From NCBI RefSeq assembly GCF_029892965.1, contig NZ_JARXWN010000005.1:1-64000 (forward strand): a DNA stretch of 64,000 bases, read 5' to 3'. The notes under the pieces are model-generated. The model made no database searches. It was not told the DNA's origin and saw only the letters and a list, made by a program, of their open reading frames with translations. Of this stretch, positions 1-9,581 are shown one piece after another (position 1 is the first letter of the stretch; every line of letters starts with the position of its first letter). The translations under genes were made by a program, and so were the position numbers. The stretch comes from Dysgonomonas sp. PF1-14 (GTDB lineage Bacteria > Bacteroidota > Bacteroidia > Bacteroidales > Dysgonomonadaceae).

Positions 1-164
1 AAATTCATGCCCCAGGGACGGGCAATGGCGGGATAGGTATTACCTGTAGATAAGGAATGCTTACTCTGTGTACCAACTAAGGGCGTGACATAGTCGGAAA
101 AATTCTGAGAATGTATAGTCAGAGACAAAAAACTAAGCAAACTGAGTAGTAGCCTTCTTTTCAT
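1..164 (-). CDS. GH92 alpha-mannosidase, N-terminal part (cut by window edge)
   Basis: Only the first 54 codons are in the window; the gene runs off its left end. The ATG at 164-162 opens a hydrophobic signal peptide (MKRRLLLSLLSFLSLTIHSQ) followed by NFSDYVTPLVGT and then GNTYPAIARPWGMN. This is the conserved start of the N-terminal beta-sandwich domain of GH92 exo-alpha-mannosidases, which are inverting and calcium-dependent. There is no lipobox cysteine, so the product is probably periplasmic after SPI cleavage, unlike the lipoprotein GH92 at 4596-6848. It is the last visible member of the minus-strand mannan cluster, 77 bp after the LamG lipoprotein gene. The family call is firm; linkage specificity cannot be read from this fragment. 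Confidence 0.9.
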   Translation of the reverse strand, partial: MKRRLLLSLLSFLSLTIHSQNFSDYVTPLVGTQSKHSLSTGNTYPAIARPWGMN

Positions 165-241
165 TTTTCATAGGGTTAAAAGGTAAGTATGCACACCTCA
201 ATACAAAGATAATGCATACTTACTCAAATTATACATTTGTA

Positions 242-1339
242 TTAATCAATAGTGTTCCATTGATATTCGCCGACTAGTTTCGCCGAATATTTTCCGGTTA
301 AGTCTTTAATATCTTCGTTATTTTCTACTGTAGATGTAAATGCCCATCCGCAAACCAAGTCAGATTCGGAACCGGTAACAAGAATTTCTTTGTCTTTAAT
401 TTTTCTTATTTCTTCTTCTGTTTTTGCAGATTTCCAGATATGGAAGTCCTTTATGTATCCAGACAATCGCCAGGCATCTGTCATTCCACCTACACCTGCC
501 GGTTGACCAAAAGCAACCATTGAGGTTTCGAGGTAATTCGATAGATAATTTTTACCTGCTTGAGCTGTCGCCTGATCCTTCAATTCACCATTCAGATATA
601 CTTTGATAACCTCAGGTCCTCCATTGATACCGTTTTCATCTATAACAGCCGCAAAGTGAGCCCATTGTTCAGTTGTAGCGAAATTTACTCCCGGCTCCAT
701 TAGCCCCCAGCTTTCAAGTCCGATAGTCATACGTACTCTTGAATTATCAAAATTATTGATTACCCAGCCTTTACGTGTTTGAGTTTCTCCATCTTCGTTG
801 AAACAGGATATGATGCTTCCGAATCCTTCTGTATATTTCAATTTAAACCACAACTCTACAGTGAATGCCTGCTTACCGGATTCCCCAAATTTAGAATAGT
901 TTGGGCTATAACCGAAGTCGATATATCCTCCGGCTCTGCCGTTTACATACAACTCAGCTTCCTTAAATTCAGGAGGTAGATCTTCCGCTCGTTGTGTTGC
1001 CTTAAAGTCCGCTATAGCTTTATTCGCATTAGCAATGGCACTATCCACCTTTTCCTGCGTTGGCTCTGTCTCTGTGCCGTTTCTGAAGAAGCGAATAGTT
1101 TTTTCTATCTGTATAACGGCATCGTCCAATATATATTTACTATCTTGTGGATACATATCCTTTTTGTCACCATATCGGGCATTATCCCGTAGTTGCACCA
1201 TTTCGTCACGAACGTCTTCCATTTGTGCTACAAATTTACTCACATCCACCATCTGATTGTTGTCATCATCGTCGGAACAAGATGTAAATACAAGTGCAGC
1301 GAACATTAACAATGTCAATAATTTAAGCATGTGTTTCAT
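242..1339 (-). CDS. Surface lipoprotein with N-terminal helical domain and C-terminal LamG/ConA-like domain
   Basis: 365 residues. A lipobox ends at Cys21 and is followed by SDDDD, the acidic pattern that in Bacteroidetes directs lipoproteins to the cell surface. Residues about 30-115 are charged and helical, resembling the DUF4972-type region of PUL lipoproteins. Residues about 125-365 form one LamG_3/concanavalin A-like jelly roll (AFTVELWFKLKY, GWVINNF, WAHFAAVID, GYIKDFHIWK). That half closely resembles the C-terminal half of the GH99-LamG enzyme just upstream (1376-3292), so one is probably a duplicate of the other. No catalytic motif is visible. The likely role is glycan binding at the surface next to the SusCD transporter; ligand specificity is inferred only from the neighbours. 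It lies 36 bp downstream of the GH99-LamG gene. Confidence 0.85.
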   Translation of the reverse strand: MKHMLKLLTLLMFAALVFTSCSDDDDNNQMVDVSKFVAQMEDVRDEMVQLRDNARYGDKKDMYPQDSKYILDDAVIQIEKTIRFFRNGTETEPTQEKVDSAIANANKAIADFKATQRAEDLPPEFKEAELYVNGRAGGYIDFGYSPNYSKFGESGKQAFTVELWFKLKYTEGFGSIISCFNEDGETQTRKGWVINNFDNSRVRMTIGLESWGLMEPGVNFATTEQWAHFAAVIDENGINGGPEVIKVYLNGELKDQATAQAGKNYLSNYLETSMVAFGQPAGVGGMTDAWRLSGYIKDFHIWKSAKTEEEIRKIKDKEILVTGSESDLVCGWAFTSTVENNEDIKDLTGKYSAKLVGEYQWNTID

Positions 1340-1375
1340 AATGTACTAATAATTAGATTATATAAAAATGTCTGT

Positions 1376-3292
1376 TTATTGAAGTGAAATCCATTGGTAA
1401 TCACCAACTAGTCGAGCAGAATACCTGCCTGTTAAATCTTTTATCTCCTGATTGTTGTTGGGTGTAGAATTGAATCTCCAGCCACAAACCAAATCGGGTT
1501 CGAAGCCTGAGACGTCAATGTTTTTATTCATTATTTTCCTGATCGTTTCTTCCGATTTTGCACCTTTCCAAATGTGGAAATCTTTGATATAGCCCGAAAG
1601 CCTCCAATCACTTGTCATACCACCAATACCGGCAGGCTGACCGAAAGCAATCATCGGGGTCTGCAAATAATTAGGCAGATAGTTTCCTCCGTCAAAAGAT
1701 GTACTCTGATCTTTCAGAACTCCATTTTGATATACTTTTACAACTACAGGTTTTCCATTAATATGTTCTCCATTGATTCCATTTTCATCTACTACAGCGG
1801 CAAAATGTACCCACTGTCCGGTGGTAGAGAAATCAAATCCGGGCTCTAATAATCCCCAGTTTTCCTGACCGACAGTCATTCTAAGTCTTGAATTGCTGAA
1901 GTTATTGATAACCCATCCTTTGCGAGTATGGGTCTGACTATCTTCATTGAAACAGGAAACTACACTGCCAAAGTTTTCTGTGTATTTTAGTTTTAGCCAT
2001 AGTTCAACAGTAAATGCTTGTTTTCCATTCTCCCCGAAGTTTGAATAATCGGGACTATAACCAAAGTCTATATATCCGCCATTTCTGCCATTTACATATA
2101 ATTCTGCTTTAGCTTGTTGTTTATTCTTCACAAACTCATTGACCCAATAAGCAGTCCTGTCCAGATAATAATCAGGGGCAAGGTTTCCATAATCTAAATA
2201 AGTGAAAGCCGGGCTGCTGAATGAACTGGCAGGTTCTATCTGCGAACCTTCATGCCACTCGTTAAATGAAGTTATAGATATATATTCAGTTCCTGTCTCT
2301 ATCGCTTTGCGGTACATATTGTCATAATATTGGCCGTTGTTACGATTGCGGGTAGTGGTGTCATTCCAGGGGCGAACACGTGTATCGATATATCCAGGAC
2401 CTACACTTGGGATAAATATTTTATTGTTTTGCTTTGCCCAAGCCTGTATAGATGCCCAATTAGAAGATGTGGAACCAAAGGTGAACCCTTCGGCTGCAAA
2501 ATATGTATAGAATCCATCAAAATTGGCAGTCAGTATAACAGATGGCTGAGAACTCATATTTTCTAACCATAATCCGATAACGTGCGAATCGTAGGCCGTA
2601 TTTCTTATTGTTCTACTGCCTGTAGGACTTAATAAGGTAGCCCATTCTGCTGCCGGAGTAAGATAAGAATCGTAGATAAAGAAAACAGGCTTGCCTTTCA
2701 GCCGGTAAAAAGCAGGATGGTTCCCATAGGTGTTTATCAGATGGGTTATACTCTCTTTCATTGTCGCAGCATTGCGTCCGCCATAAGGCTCGATATGGAA
2801 ACATACTTTCAGCTTATACTCATTTGCAATGTTAAGGAGCAGTGATATTTTTTCCGGTTCGGATGTACCCGTTTCGTTCCACCATGATAGCGCAACGACT
2901 CCCACCCGTGAGCGGACAAACATTTCCATATGCTGCCTTATCACAGCCGGATCCTTACTACTATAGGTTCCTAATTGCGGATAAAAATTGGCTGCAATAT
3001 CTCCATTTGTTCCGGGAATATAGCCTGTACTGGAAGTTTGTCCCGGACCGGGAAGAATATCATGCCCCCAATGGAAATAGCCATTGTCGAATTCAGCATT
3101 CCCATACCAGTTATAGTAAAACCCAAAAGTATTATAGTCCAAATTTTCGCTCGAAAGAGCTGTATTCTTTAATGTTGCAACGTCCGGTTTCTCGTCTGGT
3201 TTTTCAAGCATCTCGAGCTGACTGTTACAACCGAATAAAAAGGTTGCCATAAACAATAAAATCTGAATGGTTAACATGTGTCTTGTTTTCAT
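1376..3292 (-). CDS. GH99 endo-alpha-mannosidase/mannanase lipoprotein with C-terminal LamG domain
   Basis: 638 residues. The lipoprotein signal ends in FLFGC. Residues about 50-390 are a GH99 (beta/alpha)8 domain: LDYNTFGFYYNWYGN, WGHDILPGPG, VVALSWWNE, CFHIEPYGGR, PSVGPGYIDTR and FNEWHEGSQIEPA. E345 and E348 of the EWHEG motif match the two catalytic-site glutamates of characterised Bacteroides GH99 enzymes, which cut alpha-mannan internally through an unusual 1,2-anhydrosugar route. Residues about 395-638 are a LamG/ConA-like domain, probably a carbohydrate-binding module. It sits between a second GH99 gene (44 bp upstream) and the stand-alone LamG lipoprotein. The fold and family are clear; yeast-type alpha-mannan as substrate is inferred from GH99 plus GH92 plus SusCD. 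Confidence 0.92.
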   Translation of the reverse strand: MKTRHMLTIQILLFMATFLFGCNSQLEMLEKPDEKPDVATLKNTALSSENLDYNTFGFYYNWYGNAEFDNGYFHWGHDILPGPGQTSSTGYIPGTNGDIAANFYPQLGTYSSKDPAVIRQHMEMFVRSRVGVVALSWWNETGTSEPEKISLLLNIANEYKLKVCFHIEPYGGRNAATMKESITHLINTYGNHPAFYRLKGKPVFFIYDSYLTPAAEWATLLSPTGSRTIRNTAYDSHVIGLWLENMSSQPSVILTANFDGFYTYFAAEGFTFGSTSSNWASIQAWAKQNNKIFIPSVGPGYIDTRVRPWNDTTTRNRNNGQYYDNMYRKAIETGTEYISITSFNEWHEGSQIEPASSFSSPAFTYLDYGNLAPDYYLDRTAYWVNEFVKNKQQAKAELYVNGRNGGYIDFGYSPDYSNFGENGKQAFTVELWLKLKYTENFGSVVSCFNEDSQTHTRKGWVINNFSNSRLRMTVGQENWGLLEPGFDFSTTGQWVHFAAVVDENGINGEHINGKPVVVKVYQNGVLKDQSTSFDGGNYLPNYLQTPMIAFGQPAGIGGMTSDWRLSGYIKDFHIWKGAKSEETIRKIMNKNIDVSGFEPDLVCGWRFNSTPNNNQEIKDLTGRYSARLVGDYQWISLQ

Positions 3293-3336
3293 TTTTACAA
3301 ATTTTAAGTGTTGATTAAGTAATATGTGAGGTGTAC

Positions 3337-4494
3337 TTATTGGCTTCTAAACTCCTTGATCCAATAAGCTGTTCTTGTCAAATAATAGTCAGGAGCTAAG
3401 TCTCCGTAATTTAGATATGTAAATGCCGAACCGGTATAAGGTACAGCAGGCTCTATTTGCGACCCTTCATGCCACTCATTAAAGGAGGTTATAGAAATAA
3501 AGGACGCTTTGGATTCGATTGCTTTTTGATACATCACATCGTAATATTTACCGTCATTCCTGTTGCGGGTAGCTGATGTATTCCAAGGACGGATACGTGT
3601 ATCGATATATCCGGGCCCTACACTCGGTATAAATATTTTGTTATTGACTTCGGCCCACTTTTGCATTGTACCCCAATTGGTGGGAGTGGAGCCATAATTG
3701 AAGCCAAGTGAAGAAAAATAAGTATAAAATCCATCGAAGTGGGAATTGAGAATAACAGGTCCTTGTTTATCTACATTGTCGAGCCATAAACCAATAACAT
3801 AAGAATCATAGGCTGTATTCCTTATTGTAATAGCTCCATTCGGACTTAATAATTTTGCCCAATCTTCCGGCTCTATATTGTATGAATCGTAGATAAAGAA
3901 CATCGGTTTTCCATTCACTTTGTAAAATGCAGGATGATTACCATATTTATCAATAAGTTTTTTCATATTCTCTTTTAGATTTTCGGGGTTACGTCCTGAA
4001 TATGGTTCTAAATGGAAACAAACTTTTACTCCCGCTTTTTGTGCTTCATCCAATAAAAGTTGGTTCTTTTCGGCTTCCGCTGCCGTCTTCTCGTTCCACC
4101 AACTTACAGCAGCTACTCCAATACGAGCTTTTTTGAACATCTCCATGTGTTTCTTTACGATCTCGGGATCGCGATTGCTATACCTTCCTAGTTCGGGATA
4201 AAAGTTAGATGCAATATTTCCTTCTGTGCCGGGAATAGTACCGGGGCTGTTTCCTCCATTTGGATTCGGTGCTATTGCATGAGCCCAATGTGACATTCCC
4301 CCGTCGAACTGTTCATTCCCATACCAGTCGTAATAGAAACATATAGTATTGTAATCTAAAGTTGTATCATTTTCTTCTCCCGGTGGGTCAGGAGTGACAA
4401 TATCTTCCCCATTATCGCTGCTGCATCCTGTATAGGAAACCAGCATAAATAATGAGATCACTATACAAGCGATTATCAACAATTTTTCTTTCAT
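3337..4494 (-). CDS. GH99 endo-alpha-mannosidase/mannanase lipoprotein
   Basis: 385 residues: a lipoprotein signal (VSYTGC) followed by SSDNGED and a short Pro/acidic linker, then a single GH99 domain to the end. It shares most of its length with the catalytic half of the 1376-3292 protein (VSWWNEK, CFHLEPYSGRN, SVGPGYIDTRIRPWN, FNEWHEGSQIEPA). E340 and E343 are the expected active-site pair. There is no LamG module. The acidic residues after the cysteine suggest display on the cell surface, where an endo-acting enzyme would trim polymer for import by SusCD. The tandem arrangement with a modular paralogue suggests duplication followed by specialisation, for instance on different branch patterns (inference). 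The gene lies 101 bp downstream of the GH92 gene. Confidence 0.92.
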   Translation of the reverse strand: MKEKLLIIACIVISLFMLVSYTGCSSDNGEDIVTPDPPGEENDTTLDYNTICFYYDWYGNEQFDGGMSHWAHAIAPNPNGGNSPGTIPGTEGNIASNFYPELGRYSNRDPEIVKKHMEMFKKARIGVAAVSWWNEKTAAEAEKNQLLLDEAQKAGVKVCFHLEPYSGRNPENLKENMKKLIDKYGNHPAFYKVNGKPMFFIYDSYNIEPEDWAKLLSPNGAITIRNTAYDSYVIGLWLDNVDKQGPVILNSHFDGFYTYFSSLGFNYGSTPTNWGTMQKWAEVNNKIFIPSVGPGYIDTRIRPWNTSATRNRNDGKYYDVMYQKAIESKASFISITSFNEWHEGSQIEPAVPYTGSAFTYLNYGDLAPDYYLTRTAYWIKEFRSQ

Positions 4495-4595
4495 ATTTTC
4501 GGGTATTAATTAGTTTTACGGATATAACTTGAGCCGGATAGTTTTTTTGAAACTATCTAACGGTAATAAAATCAGATACTTTTATCGATTAAGGT

Positions 4596-6848
4596 CTAAT
4601 CTCCATTCATTTCAAAAGATGGTGGGACAGAACTCTTATCGGAAGCCCATTGTTTGTTCGGTTTTTCTCCCATAACAAATTCGAGTTTTCCTCCTTTCAT
4701 CAGATCCTGATGGGTAAACCACGATTTATTCCAGTCTAGCCCATTCAGTTTCGCAGATTGTATGTATTTATTCTTCGGTGAATAATTATGGCATACAATA
4801 TCGAATGTTTTGCCTTCTCCTAATTTCAGGCTTGCTTTCTCAAACATAGGACTTCCTATCACGTAGATTGGCAAACCGGGAGTAATGGGATAAAATCCAA
4901 GCTGCGAGAATACAACGAAAGCTGTCATGCCACCTCCGTCCTCATCGCCGGGTACCCCCATCAGGTCGTTTCTGAACCATTGACCCAGCAAAGTGCGAAT
5001 CCTCTTCTGTGTCCTCCATGCTTGCCCTGCATAATTGTAGAGGTAAGGTATATGGAGGCTGGGTTCGTTAGCCATAGAGAATTGACCGACATTTCCTGTA
5101 TGATCCGGAATTTGGGCATAAAACTCAAACTTACTTTTACCCAGAGGTGTATCATACATATTTTCCAGTTCATCGACAAAGGCATCGTCACCTCCCATCA
5201 GCGATATCAGATCGGCTATATTGTGAGGTACATCCCATCGATATACCCAGCCGTTGTTTTCTCCATAATAATCACGCGCTCCCTGTCCTCCGGAGTATCG
5301 GTAATCGAATGGTTCGACATAATTCCCATTCATATCTTTAGGGTGGAAAAACTTAGTGTCGGGATTAAACAATTTATGATAATTCAAACTTCTCTTCAGA
5401 AAATAAGAATAGTCGTCCTTTTTGCCTATATGCTTTGCGATCTGAGAAAGGCACCATTCGTCATATACTGTACCTAAGGTAACTGCTACAGGCTGTCTCT
5501 TTTCATAATCGTTCACATTCTCGACCGACTCTTTTTCTCCATACTTCAATGCCGGAAAATAGCCATTCTTTTTATAAAATTCATCCAGTATTCCGGCCTT
5601 ATCACCCGACCAAGGAATAAGTGTTTTTTCTGTAATACCTTTCTTACAGGCATCATAGGCCAGTTCCAGATTGAATCCGGTGAGTCCTTTTACATAAGCA
5701 TCTATAACGGTTGCTACTCCATGATTTGAATTCATCCTGCGGCTATCGCCTGTGATTTCGGGGAAGGTAGGCATCCAGAAATTGTCCATTTGCTCAGCCA
5801 TCCGTATAAATGAATTTATCATATGTACTTCTTTCTCCGGCTCTATGATGACCCTTAATGGATGAGTAGCACGGTATGTGTCCCAAATCCAGTCGTCGGT
5901 ATAGAATGGGATGCCATTATCACCATGCACTTTATCATCGAACGAACTGTAATACATCCCATCTTCCGAGATGCAAATCATACGCTCGTATGTACGGTAG
6001 AGTGATGTATAAAACAAGGTCTTGGAATCTTCACAATCCCCTTCAATACTGATCTTACCTAAAGTCTCATTCCACAAAGCCCGTCCGCGTTCTTTTACTT
6101 CATCAAAGCCAATGTCCTTGACCTCTCTGTAAAGGTTCTTTTTTGCCTGTTCTTCACTGATAAAGGATATACCATAACGTAAAAGCATAGATTCTGAACT
6201 CTCTTTGAACCTCATTACTATACAGGAGCTTCTTCCTTCTTCATTCATGAGGGAATCTATCTGCTCGGGAATGACCTCTGTTTCGAGAAACAAATAAACT
6301 CTTGTTGAAAAATCGCCTATTTGCTGATAACCCGAAACAGAATTACCTTCTGCTCTTAATACTCCATTCTTGCTATTGATAATCAGCGATGGAGTTCCTT
6401 CACTAAACTTGAATCTGTATATAGCAGATTGGTGAGATGGAGCATATTCCACATTGATATTATCCTCATTTAAGAATACCTGATAGTAATATGGCTTAAT
6501 TACTTCATTATCATACTCCAGTGGTATAACCGGAGATAACTGCTTATCTCCGGTAACGGGACTTATGGCAAAAGCCGAGTTTCCTCTATGGCTCGTAACG
6601 ATCACAGGCAAGCCTTTAATTTTATTTCCGGTATAATCATCCCTTTCCGGATACACCCTAAGCATGCTGTTTGGGAGATGAATGGTAGGGTAAGTAGGAA
6701 CCAGCAGATGGCTTATATTCCCTATGTATGGATTTACGTAGTCTACCGGCTCTTTTCCTACAATGCTTTTATCTGAGCAGTGTACCATTATCCCCAAAAT
6801 GAATGTGAGGGATATGACCTGAAGTATATTTTGTGATAAATTTTTCAT
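4596..6848 (-). CDS. GH92 exo-alpha-mannosidase lipoprotein
   Basis: 750 residues from the ATG at 6848, preferred over a GTG seven codons upstream because it gives a normal lipoprotein signal ending in MVHC. The N-terminal beta domain carries VDYVNPYIGN. The (alpha/alpha)6 catalytic domain carries TDDWIWDTYRATHPL, YGENNGWVYRWDVPHN, MANEPSLHIPYLYNYAG and GVPGDEDGGGMTAFVVFSQLGFYP. By comparison with characterised GH92 enzymes, E530 is the probable general acid and D635/D637 of the GDED motif the base pair region. The enzyme releases mannose from alpha-mannosides. It is 31 bp downstream of the DUF3823 gene in the PUL operon. It would finish degradation of oligosaccharides made by the GH99 enzymes; the precise linkage (1,2, 1,3 or 1,6) cannot be told from sequence alone. 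Confidence 0.93.
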   Translation of the reverse strand: MKNLSQNILQVISLTFILGIMVHCSDKSIVGKEPVDYVNPYIGNISHLLVPTYPTIHLPNSMLRVYPERDDYTGNKIKGLPVIVTSHRGNSAFAISPVTGDKQLSPVIPLEYDNEVIKPYYYQVFLNEDNINVEYAPSHQSAIYRFKFSEGTPSLIINSKNGVLRAEGNSVSGYQQIGDFSTRVYLFLETEVIPEQIDSLMNEEGRSSCIVMRFKESSESMLLRYGISFISEEQAKKNLYREVKDIGFDEVKERGRALWNETLGKISIEGDCEDSKTLFYTSLYRTYERMICISEDGMYYSSFDDKVHGDNGIPFYTDDWIWDTYRATHPLRVIIEPEKEVHMINSFIRMAEQMDNFWMPTFPEITGDSRRMNSNHGVATVIDAYVKGLTGFNLELAYDACKKGITEKTLIPWSGDKAGILDEFYKKNGYFPALKYGEKESVENVNDYEKRQPVAVTLGTVYDEWCLSQIAKHIGKKDDYSYFLKRSLNYHKLFNPDTKFFHPKDMNGNYVEPFDYRYSGGQGARDYYGENNGWVYRWDVPHNIADLISLMGGDDAFVDELENMYDTPLGKSKFEFYAQIPDHTGNVGQFSMANEPSLHIPYLYNYAGQAWRTQKRIRTLLGQWFRNDLMGVPGDEDGGGMTAFVVFSQLGFYPITPGLPIYVIGSPMFEKASLKLGEGKTFDIVCHNYSPKNKYIQSAKLNGLDWNKSWFTHQDLMKGGKLEFVMGEKPNKQWASDKSSVPPSFEMNGD

Positions 6849-6879
6849 ATCTTGTCTATTAGCTTGCACTTACAAAGGA

Positions 6880-7572
6880 TCACAAATCAATGTTCACTGC
6901 GGGTGCATAATTATATTTTGCTTCCGATGCACTGCTTATTGCACCTATACGGAAATAGTAACTGTTGCCTCTGGATATTTTACTGTAATTGTTTATATCC
7001 ATGATAATCTCATATTCAGCATCTTCTGCTACAGTATTCAGTTCATATGTCACACTTGCTGTTTGTATGCGATAGCCAACCGATATGTCGGGGTGGGCAA
7101 ACAAGGATATTGCTTTTACAGGCTCTCCTGATGTCTGTTGCATCCTGAATTTTGCTATAACCTTTCCATCCCTGAACTTAATATCGGTATTGGTGATACG
7201 GATGTATGGTATTACTTCGAATGTATGGGTATTTGCTCCTTTTTTCATCTGATACCTTATTGTGTCCTGTGGAATATAGTTTCCTTTGTTCATAATGATT
7301 TTATAATCACCCGAAAACATCAGATTATTCTGGAAAGTACCATCATTCTTGAGTACCATTGATTGTACCGGAGGATTATTCCAGCCCAGTTCGATAAAAT
7401 ATATTTTTGAGCCTTCCAGAATGTCCTGCTGTACCAGTTCTCCGGTTTCGAGGTCTCTGATCTCTCCCGAAAAGGAAGCGTTCGGAGCATAATCATCAAG
7501 ATTGTCTTTTTCGCACGAGGAAAAGATTCCTAAACAAACCAGTATGGCTATTATTGTCAAATTCTTTTTCAT
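6880..7572 (-). CDS. DUF3823 PUL lipoprotein
   Basis: 230 residues. Lipobox FSSC followed by EKDNLDDY, then the DUF3823 pattern NASFSGEIRDLETGELVQQD and a second beta-rich domain (about residues 125-230). DUF3823 proteins are found almost only directly downstream of susC/susD pairs in Bacteroidetes and consist of two immunoglobulin-like beta domains. They are thought to be surface glycan-binding accessory proteins (SusE/F or SGBP position), though few have been tested. Spacing is 26 bp after susD and 31 bp before the GH92 gene, so co-transcription is likely. No enzymatic motif is seen. Confidence 0.88.
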   Translation of the reverse strand: MKKNLTIIAILVCLGIFSSCEKDNLDDYAPNASFSGEIRDLETGELVQQDILEGSKIYFIELGWNNPPVQSMVLKNDGTFQNNLMFSGDYKIIMNKGNYIPQDTIRYQMKKGANTHTFEVIPYIRITNTDIKFRDGKVIAKFRMQQTSGEPVKAISLFAHPDISVGYRIQTASVTYELNTVAEDAEYEIIMDINNYSKISRGNSYYFRIGAISSASEAKYNYAPAVNIDL

Positions 7573-7598
7573 AATATTTTATATATTAAAGAGTCATT

Positions 7599-9569
7599 TT
7601 ATGGATTCTGTACAAGCCCGTTACTTCCTATACCCGGTATCTGTCTGTAATAACGTGAATAATTGAAAGTCTGATTATTATATCCCGGAGGATTCATTCT
7701 TACAAAAATATATTTTGGTGTAGCTTCGCGCAGATCAAGGAAAGGGACCAATGAGCGTTTCATTCTGTTTTCAAATGCTTTATGATAAGTTCTCCAACGT
7801 ATTAGATCCCATCGGCGTTTGTTCTCGAAAGCGAACTCTACAAATCTTTCTTTGCGGACATTATCTACAGTAAGAGCGATTTCGTCTTTATGTGCTGCTC
7901 TTTTGCGAACATCATTCAAGGCTTTTTTTCCGATTGTCTGCTCTGTGGTAGTAGGGGCAGAATGTTCTGTTACGGCCTCCGCATAATTTAGAAGGATTTC
8001 GGCATAACGAAATTCTATCCAGTCGTTCGAACCTTTATTCCACTCGGGAGTTACATCTTCTTTTTCCTGAAGGAATTTCCTTAACAAGAAGCCTGATCTG
8101 GTATAATTTCCGCCAACCGGACTGAATCCTGAATATTGATTGGCATTTTCTGAACCATAAGTATAGTATGTTTTGCCATCGAGACCGGTCACACTGGCAT
8201 CGGTACGGAAAATGTATGAACCATCGGGTTTGATAATACCACCTTGTATGATAATTGTTTTATCTTTCCACTCGGTACCCGGCAGTATCATTGTAGCCCA
8301 TAATCTGGCATCCTTATTTTCAAATATTTCATAAGGCTTATCCATCGGGAAAGAATAATAACCTGCATTCTTATCAAATCCTCCATAATTATTTTCATTT
8401 CCATCTACTCTTGTTTTTATTTGGCTACTCGTTCCCTTACCGTCATCTGTATAATCTTCATAGGTATCTACCAAATCGAGAGTCGGGTTCATTCTTCCCG
8501 GATGAGGCCAGCCACTAGCTGTCTGGTTAGGACGATACCAGATATCATAATTATGAGCCAATACCGTACCCGATGTATAACCTTTTACAAACATAGGCTC
8601 TTTTGTTCCTGAAAGTACATTGTTCGGGTTCTCAAACATTTGCTGGTAGTTGTTTATAGCATCTTCCTTTGTTGACGGGGTTGCGCCATATAAGCCGTAA
8701 TGCCCACTTTTCATCACCTCGTCGGAAGCCTCCATACATAATTTGTAATACCTGTCCGCTTCTTCGGCATCAATACCTGCCAGCTTTTGCTCTACTGCCG
8801 GCCCAGAAATACTCAGGTAAGGGGCATGCGTAAATTTGGCTACAGAAGCGGCATGAAGCGCTGCGCGCGATTTCAATGCTAAGGCTATCCACTTATTTGC
8901 GCGGCGAGTATCGGCAGGATTATCAGTCAACTTATTAGCAGCTATATCACATTCGCTCAGTATAAAATCCCATGTGTCTTTTTCGGTACTGCGGGGAACT
9001 TTCAGTGCTTCCAAATCTCCATCATACACCTGTACTTCTTTAATCAGAGGTACTCCTCCATAGCGTTTTGCCAAAGCATAATAGGTAAATGCCCGCAGGA
9101 ACGCAGCTTCTCCCTCCAATGCGCTTTTCTTATCGCCAGATACTTTTGTCAGGGTAGGAATGGTTTCTATCAGGCTGTTAATGTCGCGTATCAGGGTATA
9201 TATACCTCTCCACGATTTATATGTGCCTTTTTCATCTATATAGCCTTCCCAGAAGTTGAATCCTTCGTCTACATCATCATTAAACTCAGAGTGCATGGCT
9301 TCGTCACAGGCATGGGCCGCCGAACGTCCTCCATTATTAGGATCTGTATTCCCTATTCCAAGGCTAAAACCTTTATCGATGGCATATGAAAAATCCTCGA
9401 TAGGCAGACGCCCGTATAAGTTTGCCATATGCATGGCTATACCCTCTTCCGAATCGAGTACTTTATCAGCCGGCACTTTATTATTAGGCTCTACGTCCAG
9501 AATGTCGGTACATGCTGTAATGCCGGAAACGATACCTAATATCAGAATTAATTTATATATCTGTTTCAT
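7599..9569 (-). CDS. susD-like: SusD/RagB family glycan-binding lipoprotein
   Basis: 656 residues. The lipoprotein signal ends ITAC, followed by TDILDVEPNNKVPADKV, the classic SusD start. TPR-like helices cover the N-terminal half (SALEGEAAFLRAFTYYALAKRYGGVPL is the SusD signature). The C-terminal RagB/SusD part has WIEFRYAEILLNYAEAV and RRWDLIRWR. SusD proteins form the lid on the SusC barrel and capture oligosaccharides at the surface. It starts 12 bp after the susC stop. At over 650 residues it is on the long side for the family because of insertions in the middle. Confidence 0.95.
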   Translation of the reverse strand: MKQIYKLILILGIVSGITACTDILDVEPNNKVPADKVLDSEEGIAMHMANLYGRLPIEDFSYAIDKGFSLGIGNTDPNNGGRSAAHACDEAMHSEFNDDVDEGFNFWEGYIDEKGTYKSWRGIYTLIRDINSLIETIPTLTKVSGDKKSALEGEAAFLRAFTYYALAKRYGGVPLIKEVQVYDGDLEALKVPRSTEKDTWDFILSECDIAANKLTDNPADTRRANKWIALALKSRAALHAASVAKFTHAPYLSISGPAVEQKLAGIDAEEADRYYKLCMEASDEVMKSGHYGLYGATPSTKEDAINNYQQMFENPNNVLSGTKEPMFVKGYTSGTVLAHNYDIWYRPNQTASGWPHPGRMNPTLDLVDTYEDYTDDGKGTSSQIKTRVDGNENNYGGFDKNAGYYSFPMDKPYEIFENKDARLWATMILPGTEWKDKTIIIQGGIIKPDGSYIFRTDASVTGLDGKTYYTYGSENANQYSGFSPVGGNYTRSGFLLRKFLQEKEDVTPEWNKGSNDWIEFRYAEILLNYAEAVTEHSAPTTTEQTIGKKALNDVRKRAAHKDEIALTVDNVRKERFVEFAFENKRRWDLIRWRTYHKAFENRMKRSLVPFLDLREATPKYIFVRMNPPGYNNQTFNYSRYYRQIPGIGSNGLVQNP

Positions 9570-9581
9570 AGTTGTTATAAT

